Assembly (NCBI GenBank): GCA_029213145.1
Contig: JARGNK010000072.1
Location: forward strand, 1 to 35,875
Direction of reading: 5' to 3'
DNA length: 35,875 nt
Origin: Rubripirellula sp.
GTDB lineage: Bacteria > Planctomycetota > Planctomycetia > Pirellulales > Pirellulaceae
The notes beneath the pieces are model-generated. The model saw only the letters and a list, made by a program, of their open reading frames with translations. It was not told the origin of the DNA and did no database searches. Below are positions 8,985-16,656 of the stretch, piece by piece. The position numbers were made by a program, and so were the translations under genes. Numbering within the stretch: the first letter of the stretch is position 1; each line of letters opens with the position of its first letter.

Positions 8985-9341
8985 ATGGCCAAGAAAAAAA
9001 TTGACTGGAGCTACCACCGAAAGGGCTGAACGTCATGCACCCGCGCGCAGGAGTTTCTTGCGCCCCGTGATGTTCAGATTCGAGAAGAAATCGACGCCCG
9101 CAAAGTGCGACTGGGTGGCCCAGACGCCCTCCAACTGCTGGACGGAATGACCAAGCTGCTGGTGGCGAAAGGCAAGAAGGTCACGCATATCGATCTCAAA
9201 AAGGAGCGTCCCGACGACGAGTCGCTCATCAAAATGATGCTCGGACCAACCGGCAATCTCCGTGCCCCGACATTGAAAGTTGGCAAAACTGTTCTGGTGG
9301 GGTTCAACCCGGAAGCCTTCACCGACACCTTTGGCGGGTAG
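8985..9341 (+). CDS. ArsC/Spx-like thioredoxin-fold selenoprotein (in-frame TGA read as selenocysteine)
   Basis: From ATG 8985 the frame reads MAKKKIDWSYHRKG, then TGA at 9027-9029, then TSCTRAQEF and on without interruption to TAG at 9339-9341 (118 residues with the TGA decoded). The TGA sits exactly at the first position of a CXXC-type motif (U-T-S-C), aligning with the CTSCRKA motif of Spx/ArsC thioredoxin-fold proteins. Downstream residues keep the fold: KKVTHIDLKKERP, then LLGPTGNLRAPT-type text (here MMLGPTGNLRAPTLKVGK) containing the cis-Pro region. An ArsC-family (seleno)protein with this layout is known in planctomycetes. A SECIS-like hairpin starts at the TGA. Gene callers would annotate only 9105-9341. 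The likely role is a small cytoplasmic oxidoreductase; the partner is unknown. The ribosome binding site is weak. Confidence 0.85.
9027..9076 (+). promoter_or_regulatory. Bacterial SECIS-like stem-loop directing selenocysteine insertion
   Basis: The UGA opens the lower stem: 9027-9037 pairs with 9066-9076 over 11 positions (two G-U wobbles). An internal loop (9038-9044 against 9064-9065) leads to an apical hairpin, 9045-9052 with 9056-9063, eight pairs including one G-U, capped by GTT. Bacterial SECIS elements lie immediately 3' of the UGA inside the coding sequence, with a small G/U-containing apical loop bound by SelB. The position, size and coding context all fit. SelB recognition itself is inferred. 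Confidence 0.75.
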
Positions 9342-9364
9342 GCCGCCGGAGCCAGAATCGTCGA

Positions 9365-9417
9365 AAATACAGTTCTGTCGCGAAATACAGTTCTGTCGCG
9401 AAATACAGTTCTGTCGC
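9365..9417. repeat. Three tandem copies of an 18-bp repeat
   Basis: The unit AAATACAGTTCTGTCGCG occurs at 9365-9382 and 9383-9400, and a third copy at 9401-9417 lacks the last base. Each unit contains the short dyad ACAG-TT-CTGT. The array lies in the spacer between the selenoprotein and the convergent cyclase-like gene. It produces artificial reading frames with repeating QNCISR on the minus strand. Function is unknown; it may be a dispersed intergenic repeat. Confidence 0.9.
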
Positions 9418-9560
9418 AAACTCGGCGGGTTAGCACCGGAGTTCGCGACCGACCGCTGCGGAACAACCTCGCTAGGCAGCGTTCCACCCGAACGGTTCGT
9501 CGGAGCGGTCCCCACCAACGGAGGAGGACGTGGACCACTCGGAGGCTCAGATGCTTGGTT

Positions 9561-10841
9561 TCACCGACATCTCTGCAGTGTCATCAAAGCGAAAGCTGTT
9601 CCATAAGGTTGGTGATAATCATACAGCGGGTAGTCCCACCAAGATCCATCTTTCTCTTGACGATCGAGCATCAACTTCGCCAGCAATGACTGGTATCCCG
9701 GTCGCTTCTCCGCCGGTAACAGATCAATGCATCGAGCGGCGTAATAGTGCCCGAAATAATAAAAGTAGCCCGCGACTTGCATCCAAGCCTCGTGCGGGAC
9801 TGGGCGTTTCCGTCCGATATCCAACCAGCCGTTTCGGACGTAGAGTCGATACAGCCAATTCATCAGCACTTTGTCGGTGATCGTTTCGTCACCCCACATC
9901 CGCAACGCCGCATTGCAACACTGACTGCGTCCCAAACTACCTCCTGGTCGATTGATTCCACGCATTGGCTGGTACTTCAAATACTCTCCGTACAGGTAGC
10001 TGAAGTCAGCCTTCTTTTGCCGCTCCGTTGCCGCGATGGCTCGCTTCACCGTTCGCTCAGGCGGTTCCATACCGATCTCTCGGGTATCGGCCAGGGCGAT
10101 AAGTGCCGTGCCATTGACGAAACTGATCGAATCGGACGTGGGCTGATTCGCGTGATAACGAAAATCGTAATAGCCCCAACCACCATCAACCGATTCGTAA
10201 CGACCCAGCATGTCAAACTGCAAGCGGATTAACTGTTCAATTTCGCTGGTTTTTGACTCATCGCCATGATGTCGCTGGTGCATGCGAACCAACGCCTGGA
10301 TCGAATAGGAGTGCCCCCAAACGTTGTAAATAGCTTCTCCGGTCGCGCGACGCAGTCCAGTCAGATGCTCCAATAACCACGCTTCCGCTTGGTCCAAAGC
10401 TTCGACTGCATCCGCTTGCATTGCATTGGAGCTCTGCAGTTTGAGTTCGATCAACGCAGAGATACAAAGCGAGGTCGTTGCGGCGCGGAAGGCATGATGG
10501 GCTCCAGGCACCGGCGCAAAAATGTTCAACGCCTTGGTCCGCGTGGGCGATCCCCACGAACCATTCGGATTCTGATCAGCCACCAAAAAGCGGACCCCCC
10601 TGGCAATCGCTGCGTCGATGTCTTGCTCGGTAGGCGGATCAATCTTGGGAAGGACAGGCTCTCGATCGAAATTGAGCGGGGCCTTCAGGATACCAGGCGT
10701 CTCCACCGCTTCAGGCGAGTTTTCCTGGGAAACCTCTTCCTGCGCGTACGCCACCTGCGGGGCGGCCTTCATCGCGACCAGCGCACCGATCGACACCCCA
10801 ACGGTGAGGGAAAGCCAATCAAGACTATTTCGCGTCATCAT
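9561..10841 (-). CDS. Exported squalene-cyclase/prenyltransferase-repeat (alpha-toroid) protein
   Basis: The frame is open to TTG 10865, but ATG 10841 (or the adjacent ATG 10838) is more likely and gives about 426 aa with an export signal (LSLTVGVSIGALVAMKAAPQVAYAQ). The mature protein contains terpene-cyclase-type alpha/alpha-toroid repeats with QW-like motifs: NPNGSWGSPT, VDGGWGYYDF and EKDGSWWDYPLYDY. A clear DXDD catalytic motif of squalene-hopene cyclase is not seen, so a terpenoid substrate should not be assumed; many bacterial exported toroids of this type have no known activity. The start lies inside the end of the upstream HlyD-like gene (overlap about 17 bp), implying translational coupling. 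The C-terminus ends abruptly after the last helix (MTLQRCR), which may be natural. Confidence 0.82.
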   Translation of the reverse strand: MMTRNSLDWLSLTVGVSIGALVAMKAAPQVAYAQEEVSQENSPEAVETPGILKAPLNFDREPVLPKIDPPTEQDIDAAIARGVRFLVADQNPNGSWGSPTRTKALNIFAPVPGAHHAFRAATTSLCISALIELKLQSSNAMQADAVEALDQAEAWLLEHLTGLRRATGEAIYNVWGHSYSIQALVRMHQRHHGDESKTSEIEQLIRLQFDMLGRYESVDGGWGYYDFRYHANQPTSDSISFVNGTALIALADTREIGMEPPERTVKRAIAATERQKKADFSYLYGEYLKYQPMRGINRPGGSLGRSQCCNAALRMWGDETITDKVLMNWLYRLYVRNGWLDIGRKRPVPHEAWMQVAGYFYYFGHYYAARCIDLLPAEKRPGYQSLLAKLMLDRQEKDGSWWDYPLYDYHQPYGTAFALMTLQRCR

Positions 10842-12087
10842 CTTTGCTCGTCTCGTCGTTGGCAAACTCCAATGTGCAGGTCATCGTCGGCATCAACAGG
10901 CCAGCTTGTTTTGATTTTTTCAGAGCAACAACGCAGTCGTATTTTGTCCCTGCATAAGGCACGCGACTAACCGATTTGACCACCCCGCTTCCCGCAAAGG
11001 CTGGCACTGCGGCAACAGAAACACTGCCATTTTGTCCCACTTGCAGACGTGAAAGGTTCGTTTCAGCTAAATCAACTCGGACCTGCAACTTCGTCGTGTC
11101 GACGATGGTGGCGATGACTTGCTCGGCAGTAAGCTTCGAATCAGCACCCAGCACGCTCGCTTTCTCGGAGATCCGACCACGGGTCAACTTCCCATGCAAC
11201 ACGACTCCATTGATCGGTGAGTTGATAACGGCCCGCTGACGCTCAGCGCGAAGTTCCTCGAGTTTCTTCTCCTGTTCTTGAAATGCCGCTCTCGCTTTCG
11301 CCATTTCGATCTCGCGTTTTTGCCGGGCTGAAGCAAGATCTCGAACGGTTTGTTGATGGGTCAATTCTGCTCGAGCGAGCGACTCCGCCTGTTGGGCGGC
11401 TTGCTCAGCGATACCACGTTTCAACATTTGCTCACTGGCTATTTTCGTTCCTTCCAAGCGGTATTCAGCCGACTCAACCGCTCGCTTTGCCCGCTTCAGT
11501 ACGATCTCCTCTGACTCCTCGGTCAAATCGTCTTCCTTATACATTTGCTCGAGTTGGTGGAGTTCTTCCTGGGCATTCTCTAACGATGCGATTGAGCTTT
11601 CAATGTTGTACTTTGCGGTTCGTGTCATTCGCGGCCGGTCGATTTGGACAAAATGGTCATGGTCCTGCCTCGCTTTTTTCATGGCTCTCGCAGCAGCTTC
11701 TTGATCGAGTCGCTGTGCCGATAAAAACTGACGGTGCTTGAACTCATCGTCTTCTAATGCAAGCTTTGCCAAACGCAGTTCGGTTTCAGCTGCTTTTAGC
11801 TTCTTTTCGGCACTTTCCGTGTTGAACCAAACAACGGGGTCCCCCTTCTTGACCGTGCTGCCGTGCGGCAAAATTCGCTTCAATACCCAGGCGTCGATCT
11901 GCTCACCATCCGGAGTCAATTCATGAGCAACGATGGCTTCTAGAACACCGGTAACGGTCACCGATTCAGATTTCTGCGTATCGCTTGCGGAATCTGGTTC
12001 GTCTTGCGCGAATCCAGCAAGAGGGAACATCGACAAGACGACCAAGGCGAGCGGCAAGCAGTAAACATGCCGAGAGCAAACATTCAT
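10825..12087 (-). CDS. HlyD-family periplasmic adaptor / membrane-fusion-type protein
   Basis: The frame is open to 12138, but ATG 12087 begins a proper signal peptide (LPLALVVLSMFPLAGFAQ) and is preferred (420 aa). An N-terminal lipoyl-like strand region (VTVTGVLEAIVAHELTP, then LKRILPHGSTVKKGDPVVWF) is followed by a long coiled-coil hairpin of Glu/Lys/Ala-rich heptads. The second lipoyl half (INSPINGVVLHGKLTRGRIS) and a beta-barrel (VRVDLAETNLSRLQVGQNGSV) come next. These are the domains of adaptors that bridge inner-membrane exporters to outer-membrane channels. No transporter or TolC-like gene is adjacent; the only partner is the overlapping toroid gene downstream. A dedicated function of this pair is inference. 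Confidence 0.85.
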   Translation of the reverse strand: MNVCSRHVYCLPLALVVLSMFPLAGFAQDEPDSASDTQKSESVTVTGVLEAIVAHELTPDGEQIDAWVLKRILPHGSTVKKGDPVVWFNTESAEKKLKAAETELRLAKLALEDDEFKHRQFLSAQRLDQEAAARAMKKARQDHDHFVQIDRPRMTRTAKYNIESSIASLENAQEELHQLEQMYKEDDLTEESEEIVLKRAKRAVESAEYRLEGTKIASEQMLKRGIAEQAAQQAESLARAELTHQQTVRDLASARQKREIEMAKARAAFQEQEKKLEELRAERQRAVINSPINGVVLHGKLTRGRISEKASVLGADSKLTAEQVIATIVDTTKLQVRVDLAETNLSRLQVGQNGSVSVAAVPAFAGSGVVKSVSRVPYAGTKYDCVVALKKSKQAGLLMPTMTCTLEFANDETSKDDDAK

Positions 12088-12157
12088 GGTGGACAAACCT
12101 AGTTGCAAAACAGGAAGCAATGGGGCACGCTGATTCATTCGAAGCCCTTATGATAGT

Positions 12158-12175
12158 CAGTTGACCGGACAACTG
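12158..12175. repeat. Inverted repeat between divergent genes
   Basis: CAGTTG at 12158-12163 and CAACTG at 12170-12175 form a perfect 6-bp inverted repeat around ACCGGA. It lies 70-118 bp upstream of both the HlyD-like gene and the isomerase-like gene, where an operator would sit. No regulator is known. Confidence 0.3.
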
Positions 12176-12293
12176 GGATACTCCATCGGGCAACGGGGAT
12201 CCCCCGAAAGGCAGACGGGATTCTCGACGCCTCGTCGGTCGTTCTCGCTAAACTGACCGCCTTTGTTGCCAAGAAAGAACCGGAGTTTTCCCG

Positions 12294-13055
12294 ATGGGTC
12301 GTTTTCGTCCGTCTGTTTGCATTGATGCCGTTTTCTCGGAAATAAGCCCATCGGAGGCGTTAGCCGCTGTTGCTGAGACAGGAATCGAGGCATTCGAGTT
12401 TTGGGGATGGTGGGATCGAGACTTGGAGGCCATCGAAGCGGGTAAAAAACGCCACGATTTCTCCATTTCCGCCTGCTGCACAAAATTCATCAGCTTGGTC
12501 AACCCCGACTGCCGCAACGCGTATCTACAAGGCCTTCGCGATTCAATTGAGACGGCAACGCGAATTGGTTGCCCAACCCTCATTTCCCAAGTTGGCGACG
12601 TCGTCCCCGGTCTAACCAGAACCGAGCAACACCAATCCTTGGTTGATGGACTCCGACAAGCGGCCCCCATGCTGGAGGAAGCTGGGATCACTTTGGTGAT
12701 CGAGCCATTGAACGAGTTGATCGACCACCCCGGTTACTATTTGGTTCGCAGTGATGAGGCGTTCCAGATCATCGACAAAGTCGACAGCCCGCGAGTAAAA
12801 GTTGTTTACGACATTTACCACCAACAGATCAGCGAAGGTCAACTGATCGCGAACCTTACCGCCAACATTGATAAAATCGGTCACTTCCATGCCGCCGGTA
12901 ATCCAGGCCGAAACGAATTAACGATCGGTGAACTGCACTATCCCTCCATCTTTGAAGCCATCGCCGAAACGGATTATCAAGGTTACGTTGGGCTGGAATA
13001 CTGGCCAGTGAGTGATCCCGTCACCGGACTGAAAGAAGTGGCTCATTGGTTTTAG
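12294..13055 (+). CDS. Hydroxypyruvate isomerase-like TIM-barrel protein (Hyi/OtnI type)
   Basis: This 253-residue cytoplasmic protein belongs to the sugar phosphate isomerase/epimerase (AP-endonuclease 2-like) TIM-barrel superfamily and has the usual Hyi length. Visible signatures are VIEPLN (Glu137), VYDIYHQQ (Asp173, His176), GHFHAAGNPGRNE and GLEYWP (Glu235). The two glutamates correspond to the catalytic pair of hydroxypyruvate isomerase, and the GNPGRNE block is the family hallmark. These enzymes interconvert hydroxypyruvate and tartronate semialdehyde, or epimerise related 2-keto acids; the exact substrate is uncertain. ATG 12294 is preceded by GGAG about 10 bp upstream. It is divergent from the HlyD-like gene and followed by a hairpin. 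Confidence 0.85.
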   Translation: MGRFRPSVCIDAVFSEISPSEALAAVAETGIEAFEFWGWWDRDLEAIEAGKKRHDFSISACCTKFISLVNPDCRNAYLQGLRDSIETATRIGCPTLISQVGDVVPGLTRTEQHQSLVDGLRQAAPMLEEAGITLVIEPLNELIDHPGYYLVRSDEAFQIIDKVDSPRVKVVYDIYHQQISEGQLIANLTANIDKIGHFHAAGNPGRNELTIGELHYPSIFEAIAETDYQGYVGLEYWPVSDPVTGLKEVAHWF

Positions 13056-13058
13056 ACT

Positions 13059-13078
13059 GGTGGGCATCAACGCCCGCC
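13059..13078 (+). terminator. Hairpin directly after the isomerase-like gene
   Basis: GGTGGGC (13059-13065) pairs with GCCCGCC (13072-13078) through seven pairs including one G-T, loop ATCAAC, starting three bases after the stop codon. There is no T tract, so it may act as a weak or Rho-dependent terminator or an mRNA 3' stabiliser. Confidence 0.4.
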
Positions 13079-13144
13079 AAGCTCGACGCCTCATTCTCTA
13101 TTTGGAAGGCAATTCGTCAGGCCGCTGGGAAACTTGCCTTGCCG

Positions 13145-13192
13145 ACTCGCTGACTCACCGACTTGCTGACTCGCTGACTTTCCCACTCGCTG
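13145..13192. repeat. Six-unit octamer tandem repeat (ACTCGCTG-type)
   Basis: Six consecutive 8-bp units run in exact register: ACTCGCTG, ACTCACCG, ACTTGCTG, ACTCGCTG, ACTTTCCC, ACTCGCTG. Three are identical and three diverged. The array ends 19 bp before the start codon of the M24 peptidase, so it lies in that gene's 5' leader or promoter region. Confidence 0.85.
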
Positions 13193-13211
13193 CTCTTGAA
13201 AGTGATACCCA

Positions 13212-14306
13212 ATGCCCAAACTTCCTCCACGATTGCAAACGCTGACCGATTCGCTGGACGGGCTTGGCATCGATGCGATGCTCGTCACCAATGAAACGAA
13301 TGTCCGTTATCTTTGCGGTTTTACCGGTGATTCAACCTACCTGCTCGTCTCAAACCAGAACACGGTGATTCTGAGCGATGGTCGCTATGAAACCCAAATC
13401 GCGCAACAGTGCCCAACGCTGCCGGCCATCATCCGCTCCCCAAGCGAAATGCTACCTAAGTTGACGCAATCGGCCCTCGAAGATGGTGGGTATCGTCGAG
13501 TTGGAATTGAGGCCGACGACCTCACCCTCGATGGCTTCCGACGATTGACCGACAAGATCGTCGACATTCAATGGGTCGAGACGTCCGGTCAAATCCAACG
13601 CCAACGGATGTTCAAGGACGAAGTCGAGATCAAGATCACACGCGAAGCGGTTCGAATCGCGGAGCAAGCGTGGACAACGTTGCGAGAGAAAATAACTCCG
13701 GAGTGGACCGAGCTAGATCTCGCTTACCGGTTAGAAGCCGAAATGCGGGCACTTGGTGCCGAGGGCTGCAGTTTCGCACCGATTGTCGCGGCGGGCGCCG
13801 CTGGCGCTTTGCCTCACTATGAGCCATCGACCAACAAGCTCGGCAGCGGGACCACGATGCTACTCGATTGGGGTGCCAAATTCGAAGGCTACGCAAGCGA
13901 TCTAACCCGTACGTTTTACCGTAACCAACCATCCGATCGATTCCGAAAAGCCTACGAGGTGGTCCTCGAAGCGCAGCTAGCGGCGATTGACGCAATGAAA
14001 CCGGGGGCGGCGGCGAGCAAAATCGATGCAGCAGCTCGAGGCGTCATTGAGAAAGCGGGGATGGGGGAGGCTTTCAAACATGGCTTGGGCCACGGTGTTG
14101 GCCTCTATATTCACGAGTTCCCACGACTTTCTTCGTCCTCTAGCGAGACGATTGAGGCAGGCATGATCATCACGGTCGAGCCAGGAGTCTATTTCGAGGG
14201 CGATTTCGGAATTCGGATCGAGGATGATGTCCTGATCACCTCGACGGGAAATGAGGTTTTGAGCAGCCTGCCAAAGGGACTCGATGATTCTTGTCTGATT
14301 CTGTAA
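13212..14306 (+). CDS. M24-family Xaa-Pro aminopeptidase/dipeptidase
   Basis: This 364-residue cytoplasmic metallopeptidase has a creatinase-type N-terminal domain (about 1-125: ALLVTN-like text, here AMLVTNETNVRYLCGFTGDS) and a pita-bread catalytic domain (about 130-355). All five metal ligands are visible: Asp219 (LLDWG), Asp230 (SDLTRTF), His294 (GLGHGVG), Glu323 (TVEPGVY) and Glu337 (IRIEDDV). His202 in PHYEP fits the substrate-binding histidine. The family removes N-terminal residues before proline or splits Xaa-Pro dipeptides with a dinuclear Mn/Co centre. Its place just before accB-accC matches a synteny seen in many bacteria. ATG 13212 is the first in-frame start with full domain coverage. 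Confidence 0.93.
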   Translation: MPKLPPRLQTLTDSLDGLGIDAMLVTNETNVRYLCGFTGDSTYLLVSNQNTVILSDGRYETQIAQQCPTLPAIIRSPSEMLPKLTQSALEDGGYRRVGIEADDLTLDGFRRLTDKIVDIQWVETSGQIQRQRMFKDEVEIKITREAVRIAEQAWTTLREKITPEWTELDLAYRLEAEMRALGAEGCSFAPIVAAGAAGALPHYEPSTNKLGSGTTMLLDWGAKFEGYASDLTRTFYRNQPSDRFRKAYEVVLEAQLAAIDAMKPGAAASKIDAAARGVIEKAGMGEAFKHGLGHGVGLYIHEFPRLSSSSSETIEAGMIITVEPGVYFEGDFGIRIEDDVLITSTGNEVLSSLPKGLDDSCLIL

Positions 14307-14331
14307 AACAGTGGATCAGCGGAGTACGACA

Positions 14332-14357
14332 AACTCCGGCCCAGAACTCCGGCCCAG
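14332..14357. repeat. Two tandem copies of a 13-bp repeat
   Basis: AACTCCGGCCCAG occurs twice in succession (14332-14344, 14345-14357), shortly after the peptidase stop codon. The rest of the 268-bp spacer before accB has several further CTGGC/GGCCC motifs in degenerate form but no gene. Confidence 0.7.
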
Positions 14358-14574
14358 AACATCTGCCCCATCCACCGGCTTAGATTCCGGCTGAAAATGC
14401 TGGCCTAGAACGATGTCCTGGCTGGGGGATTCCTGGCTCTGAACCAGTTTCGTTTCTGGCCCGGACCGTAAAAACAGGCGTTTTCCGACCGAGTCACAGG
14501 CAACTGGAACGACGGCATATCGCAAGTAGCTGACGCGATGACAAACGAATCTATCTTTTGATGGCGATCCAACG

Positions 14575-15045
14575 ATGAACAAAGACGGACAAACGGAAGA
14601 CGTGTTCAACCTAGAACGCATGCGTCAAATCATCGAATTGATGGAGCACCACGACTTGGTCGAGGTTGATCTCCAACAGGGCGATGAGAAAATTAAGTTG
14701 TGCCGAGGCGGAGTCCCGATCGCGGCAGCCCCGATAGCAGCCCCAGCAGTTGCTGCCGCTGCACCAGCGGCCCCGGCCGCAGAAGCTGCCGCCGACACGG
14801 CGGGAACAGTCACGGTCGACGCCCCGATGGTTGGAACGTTCTACGGCAGAGCAAACCCCGACTCGCCACCCTATGTCAAAGTAGGCGACCGAGTTTCCGA
14901 AGACACCATCATCTGCATTGTCGAAGCGATGAAGGTATTCAATGAGATTCCCGCCGAATGCAGCGGGGTCATTACCGAAATCTTGGTCAATGACCAGGAT
15001 CCGGTTGATTTCGGCAAGCCAATGTTTCGGATCAAGACAAGCTAG
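14575..15045 (+). CDS. accB: Acetyl-CoA carboxylase biotin carboxyl carrier protein AccB
   Basis: This 156-residue protein carries biotin between biotin carboxylase and carboxyltransferase in the first step of fatty-acid synthesis. An N-terminal helical region (about 1-45, MRQIIELMEHHDLVEVDL) is joined by an Ala/Pro-rich linker (about 47-75) to the biotinyl domain (about 78-156). The biotin-accepting Lys120 lies in EAMKVFNEI, and PMVGTFYGRANPDSPPYVKVGD is the AccB-type thumb region. It is followed after 90 bp by accC on the same strand, as in most bacterial accBC operons. Confidence 0.96.
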   Translation: MNKDGQTEDVFNLERMRQIIELMEHHDLVEVDLQQGDEKIKLCRGGVPIAAAPIAAPAVAAAAPAAPAAEAAADTAGTVTVDAPMVGTFYGRANPDSPPYVKVGDRVSEDTIICIVEAMKVFNEIPAECSGVITEILVNDQDPVDFGKPMFRIKTS

Positions 15046-15135
15046 TCTTTAATTGTGCTTGTACCTGCTGAAATTCGACTCTGATGTCGCCATCTCCTGA
15101 CGTAGCTTTCCCCGTGTTTTCGGAAATCGTTTGCT

Positions 15136-16479
15136 GTGTTTGATAAGATTCTGATCGCCAACCGCGGCGAAATCGCACTCCGGATTATTCGCGCCTGTCG
15201 TGAGATGGGTATTGCTTCAGTCGCGGTCTACAGCGAAGCCGATAAAGACTCGATGCACGTTCAACTCGCGGACGAGGCGTATTGCGTCGGGCCGGCTCGA
15301 AGCGCTGAAAGCTATCTCAAGATCGACCAGATTATCGCTGCGGCCGAGGTCGGGAACGTCGATGCAATTCACCCCGGCTATGGATTCCTTGCCGAGAACG
15401 CTCACTTCAACGAAGTCTGTCGTTCGAGCGGTTTCGAATTCATTGGGCCAAGCCCCCAAGCCATGGAACGATTGGGCGATAAAAATACGGCTCGATCGAT
15501 GGCCATCGCCAACAATGTTCCCGTGGTTCCCGGCAGTGATGGCTTGATCGAAACCGATGAAGCCGCGATCGAGGTCGCCAAGCAAATTGGGTACCCCGTT
15601 CTCATCAAAGCCACCGCTGGTGGTGGCGGAAAGGGGATGCGAGTAGCCGAGGATGAGGCGTCACTCGCCACTGCCTTACAGCAAGCCCGCAATGAGGCCC
15701 AAGCTGCTTTTGGAAACGCAGGCGTTTACCTAGAACGTTATGTCGGCAATCCCAGACACATCGAAGTCCAAGTCATCGCCGATGGGCACGGTAATGTCGT
15801 CCACCTTTTTGAACGTGATTGCAGTGTGCAACGACGTCACCAAAAATTGATCGAAGAAGCACCAAGTCCGAATCTTCCAGAAGAACGTCGACAAGCAATC
15901 TGTGATGCTGCGGTGCGAATGATTCGTGGCGCCGAATACTCCAACGCGGCAACCGTCGAATTCATTGTTGATCAGGACGACAATTTTTACTTCATTGAAG
16001 TCAATGCTCGAATTCAGGTTGAACACCCAGTTTCTGAAATGATTACTGGGATCGATCTAATCAAGGCTCAATTGACCGTCGCTGCCGGGGAAAAACTCCC
16101 CTTTACCCAAGACGACATTCAATGCACTGGGCACGCCATTGAGTGCCGAATCAATGCCGAAGACCCGAAGCACCAGTTCCGCCCCAATCCTGGAAAAATC
16201 CAACATCTGTTTGTTCCAGGAGGACTCGGCGTTCGATTTGACTCGCATGTCTACGCAGGGTACACCGTCCCGCCCCACTACGATTCCATGATCGGTAAAC
16301 TGATCGTCCATCGCCCAACCCGAGACCAAGCCATTGCGACGATGCGGCGAGCCTTGGCTGAAATGCAAGTTGATGGAATTGCAGTGACCGCCTCATTTCA
16401 TGATCAAGTGTTGCAGCATCCGGAGTTCTTGAGCGGTCAACACGACACCAAATTTGTCGAAAGAGAATTCTTGGGTTGA
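15136..16479 (+). CDS. accC: Biotin carboxylase AccC
   Basis: This is the ATP-grasp subunit of acetyl-CoA carboxylase, carboxylating biotin on AccB with bicarbonate and ATP. The 447-residue length is standard. The start is GTG at 15136, fixed by the invariant N-terminus [16 protein letters not shown]. Motifs seen are [11 protein letters not shown], the glycine-rich ATP loop AGGGGKGMR (161-169), [23 protein letters not shown] and [20 protein letters not shown] (catalytic Arg292, Glu296). It sits 90 bp downstream of accB and is very likely co-transcribed with it. Confidence 0.97.
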   Translation: MFDKILIANRGEIALRIIRACREMGIASVAVYSEADKDSMHVQLADEAYCVGPARSAESYLKIDQIIAAAEVGNVDAIHPGYGFLAENAHFNEVCRSSGFEFIGPSPQAMERLGDKNTARSMAIANNVPVVPGSDGLIETDEAAIEVAKQIGYPVLIKATAGGGGKGMRVAEDEASLATALQQARNEAQAAFGNAGVYLERYVGNPRHIEVQVIADGHGNVVHLFERDCSVQRRHQKLIEEAPSPNLPEERRQAICDAAVRMIRGAEYSNAATVEFIVDQDDNFYFIEVNARIQVEHPVSEMITGIDLIKAQLTVAAGEKLPFTQDDIQCTGHAIECRINAEDPKHQFRPNPGKIQHLFVPGGLGVRFDSHVYAGYTVPPHYDSMIGKLIVHRPTRDQAIATMRRALAEMQVDGIAVTASFHDQVLQHPEFLSGQHDTKFVEREFLG

Positions 16480-16656
16480 TGTTTTTTTCTGGTCCAAGTT
16501 TGCCTTTGAATGCCTTTTTTCCAGTATCCTTAGAGGGCGGATTTATCGGTTTGCATCGTCGGTAAATTACCAACCGGATGTCGCTGGTAACACACTCGCG
16601 AAATCCGGAACAATTGATTCCGAATTGACAACAACACAAGGCTCCCGACCGATCAA

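Noticed and set aside
9105..9341. Stand-alone 78-aa plus-strand protein starting MRLGGPDALQ
   Set aside because: It is the C-terminal part of the selenoprotein; it lacks the redox motif and has no start signal of its own.
9033..9538. Two overlapping minus-strand frames with repeating RQNCIS or FRDRTV
   Set aside because: They are produced by the 18-bp repeat and run opposite to the selenoprotein; composition is not protein-like.
13056..13211. Short ORF across the octamer repeats
   Set aside because: Its peptide (repeating DSLT-type text) only reflects the repeat.
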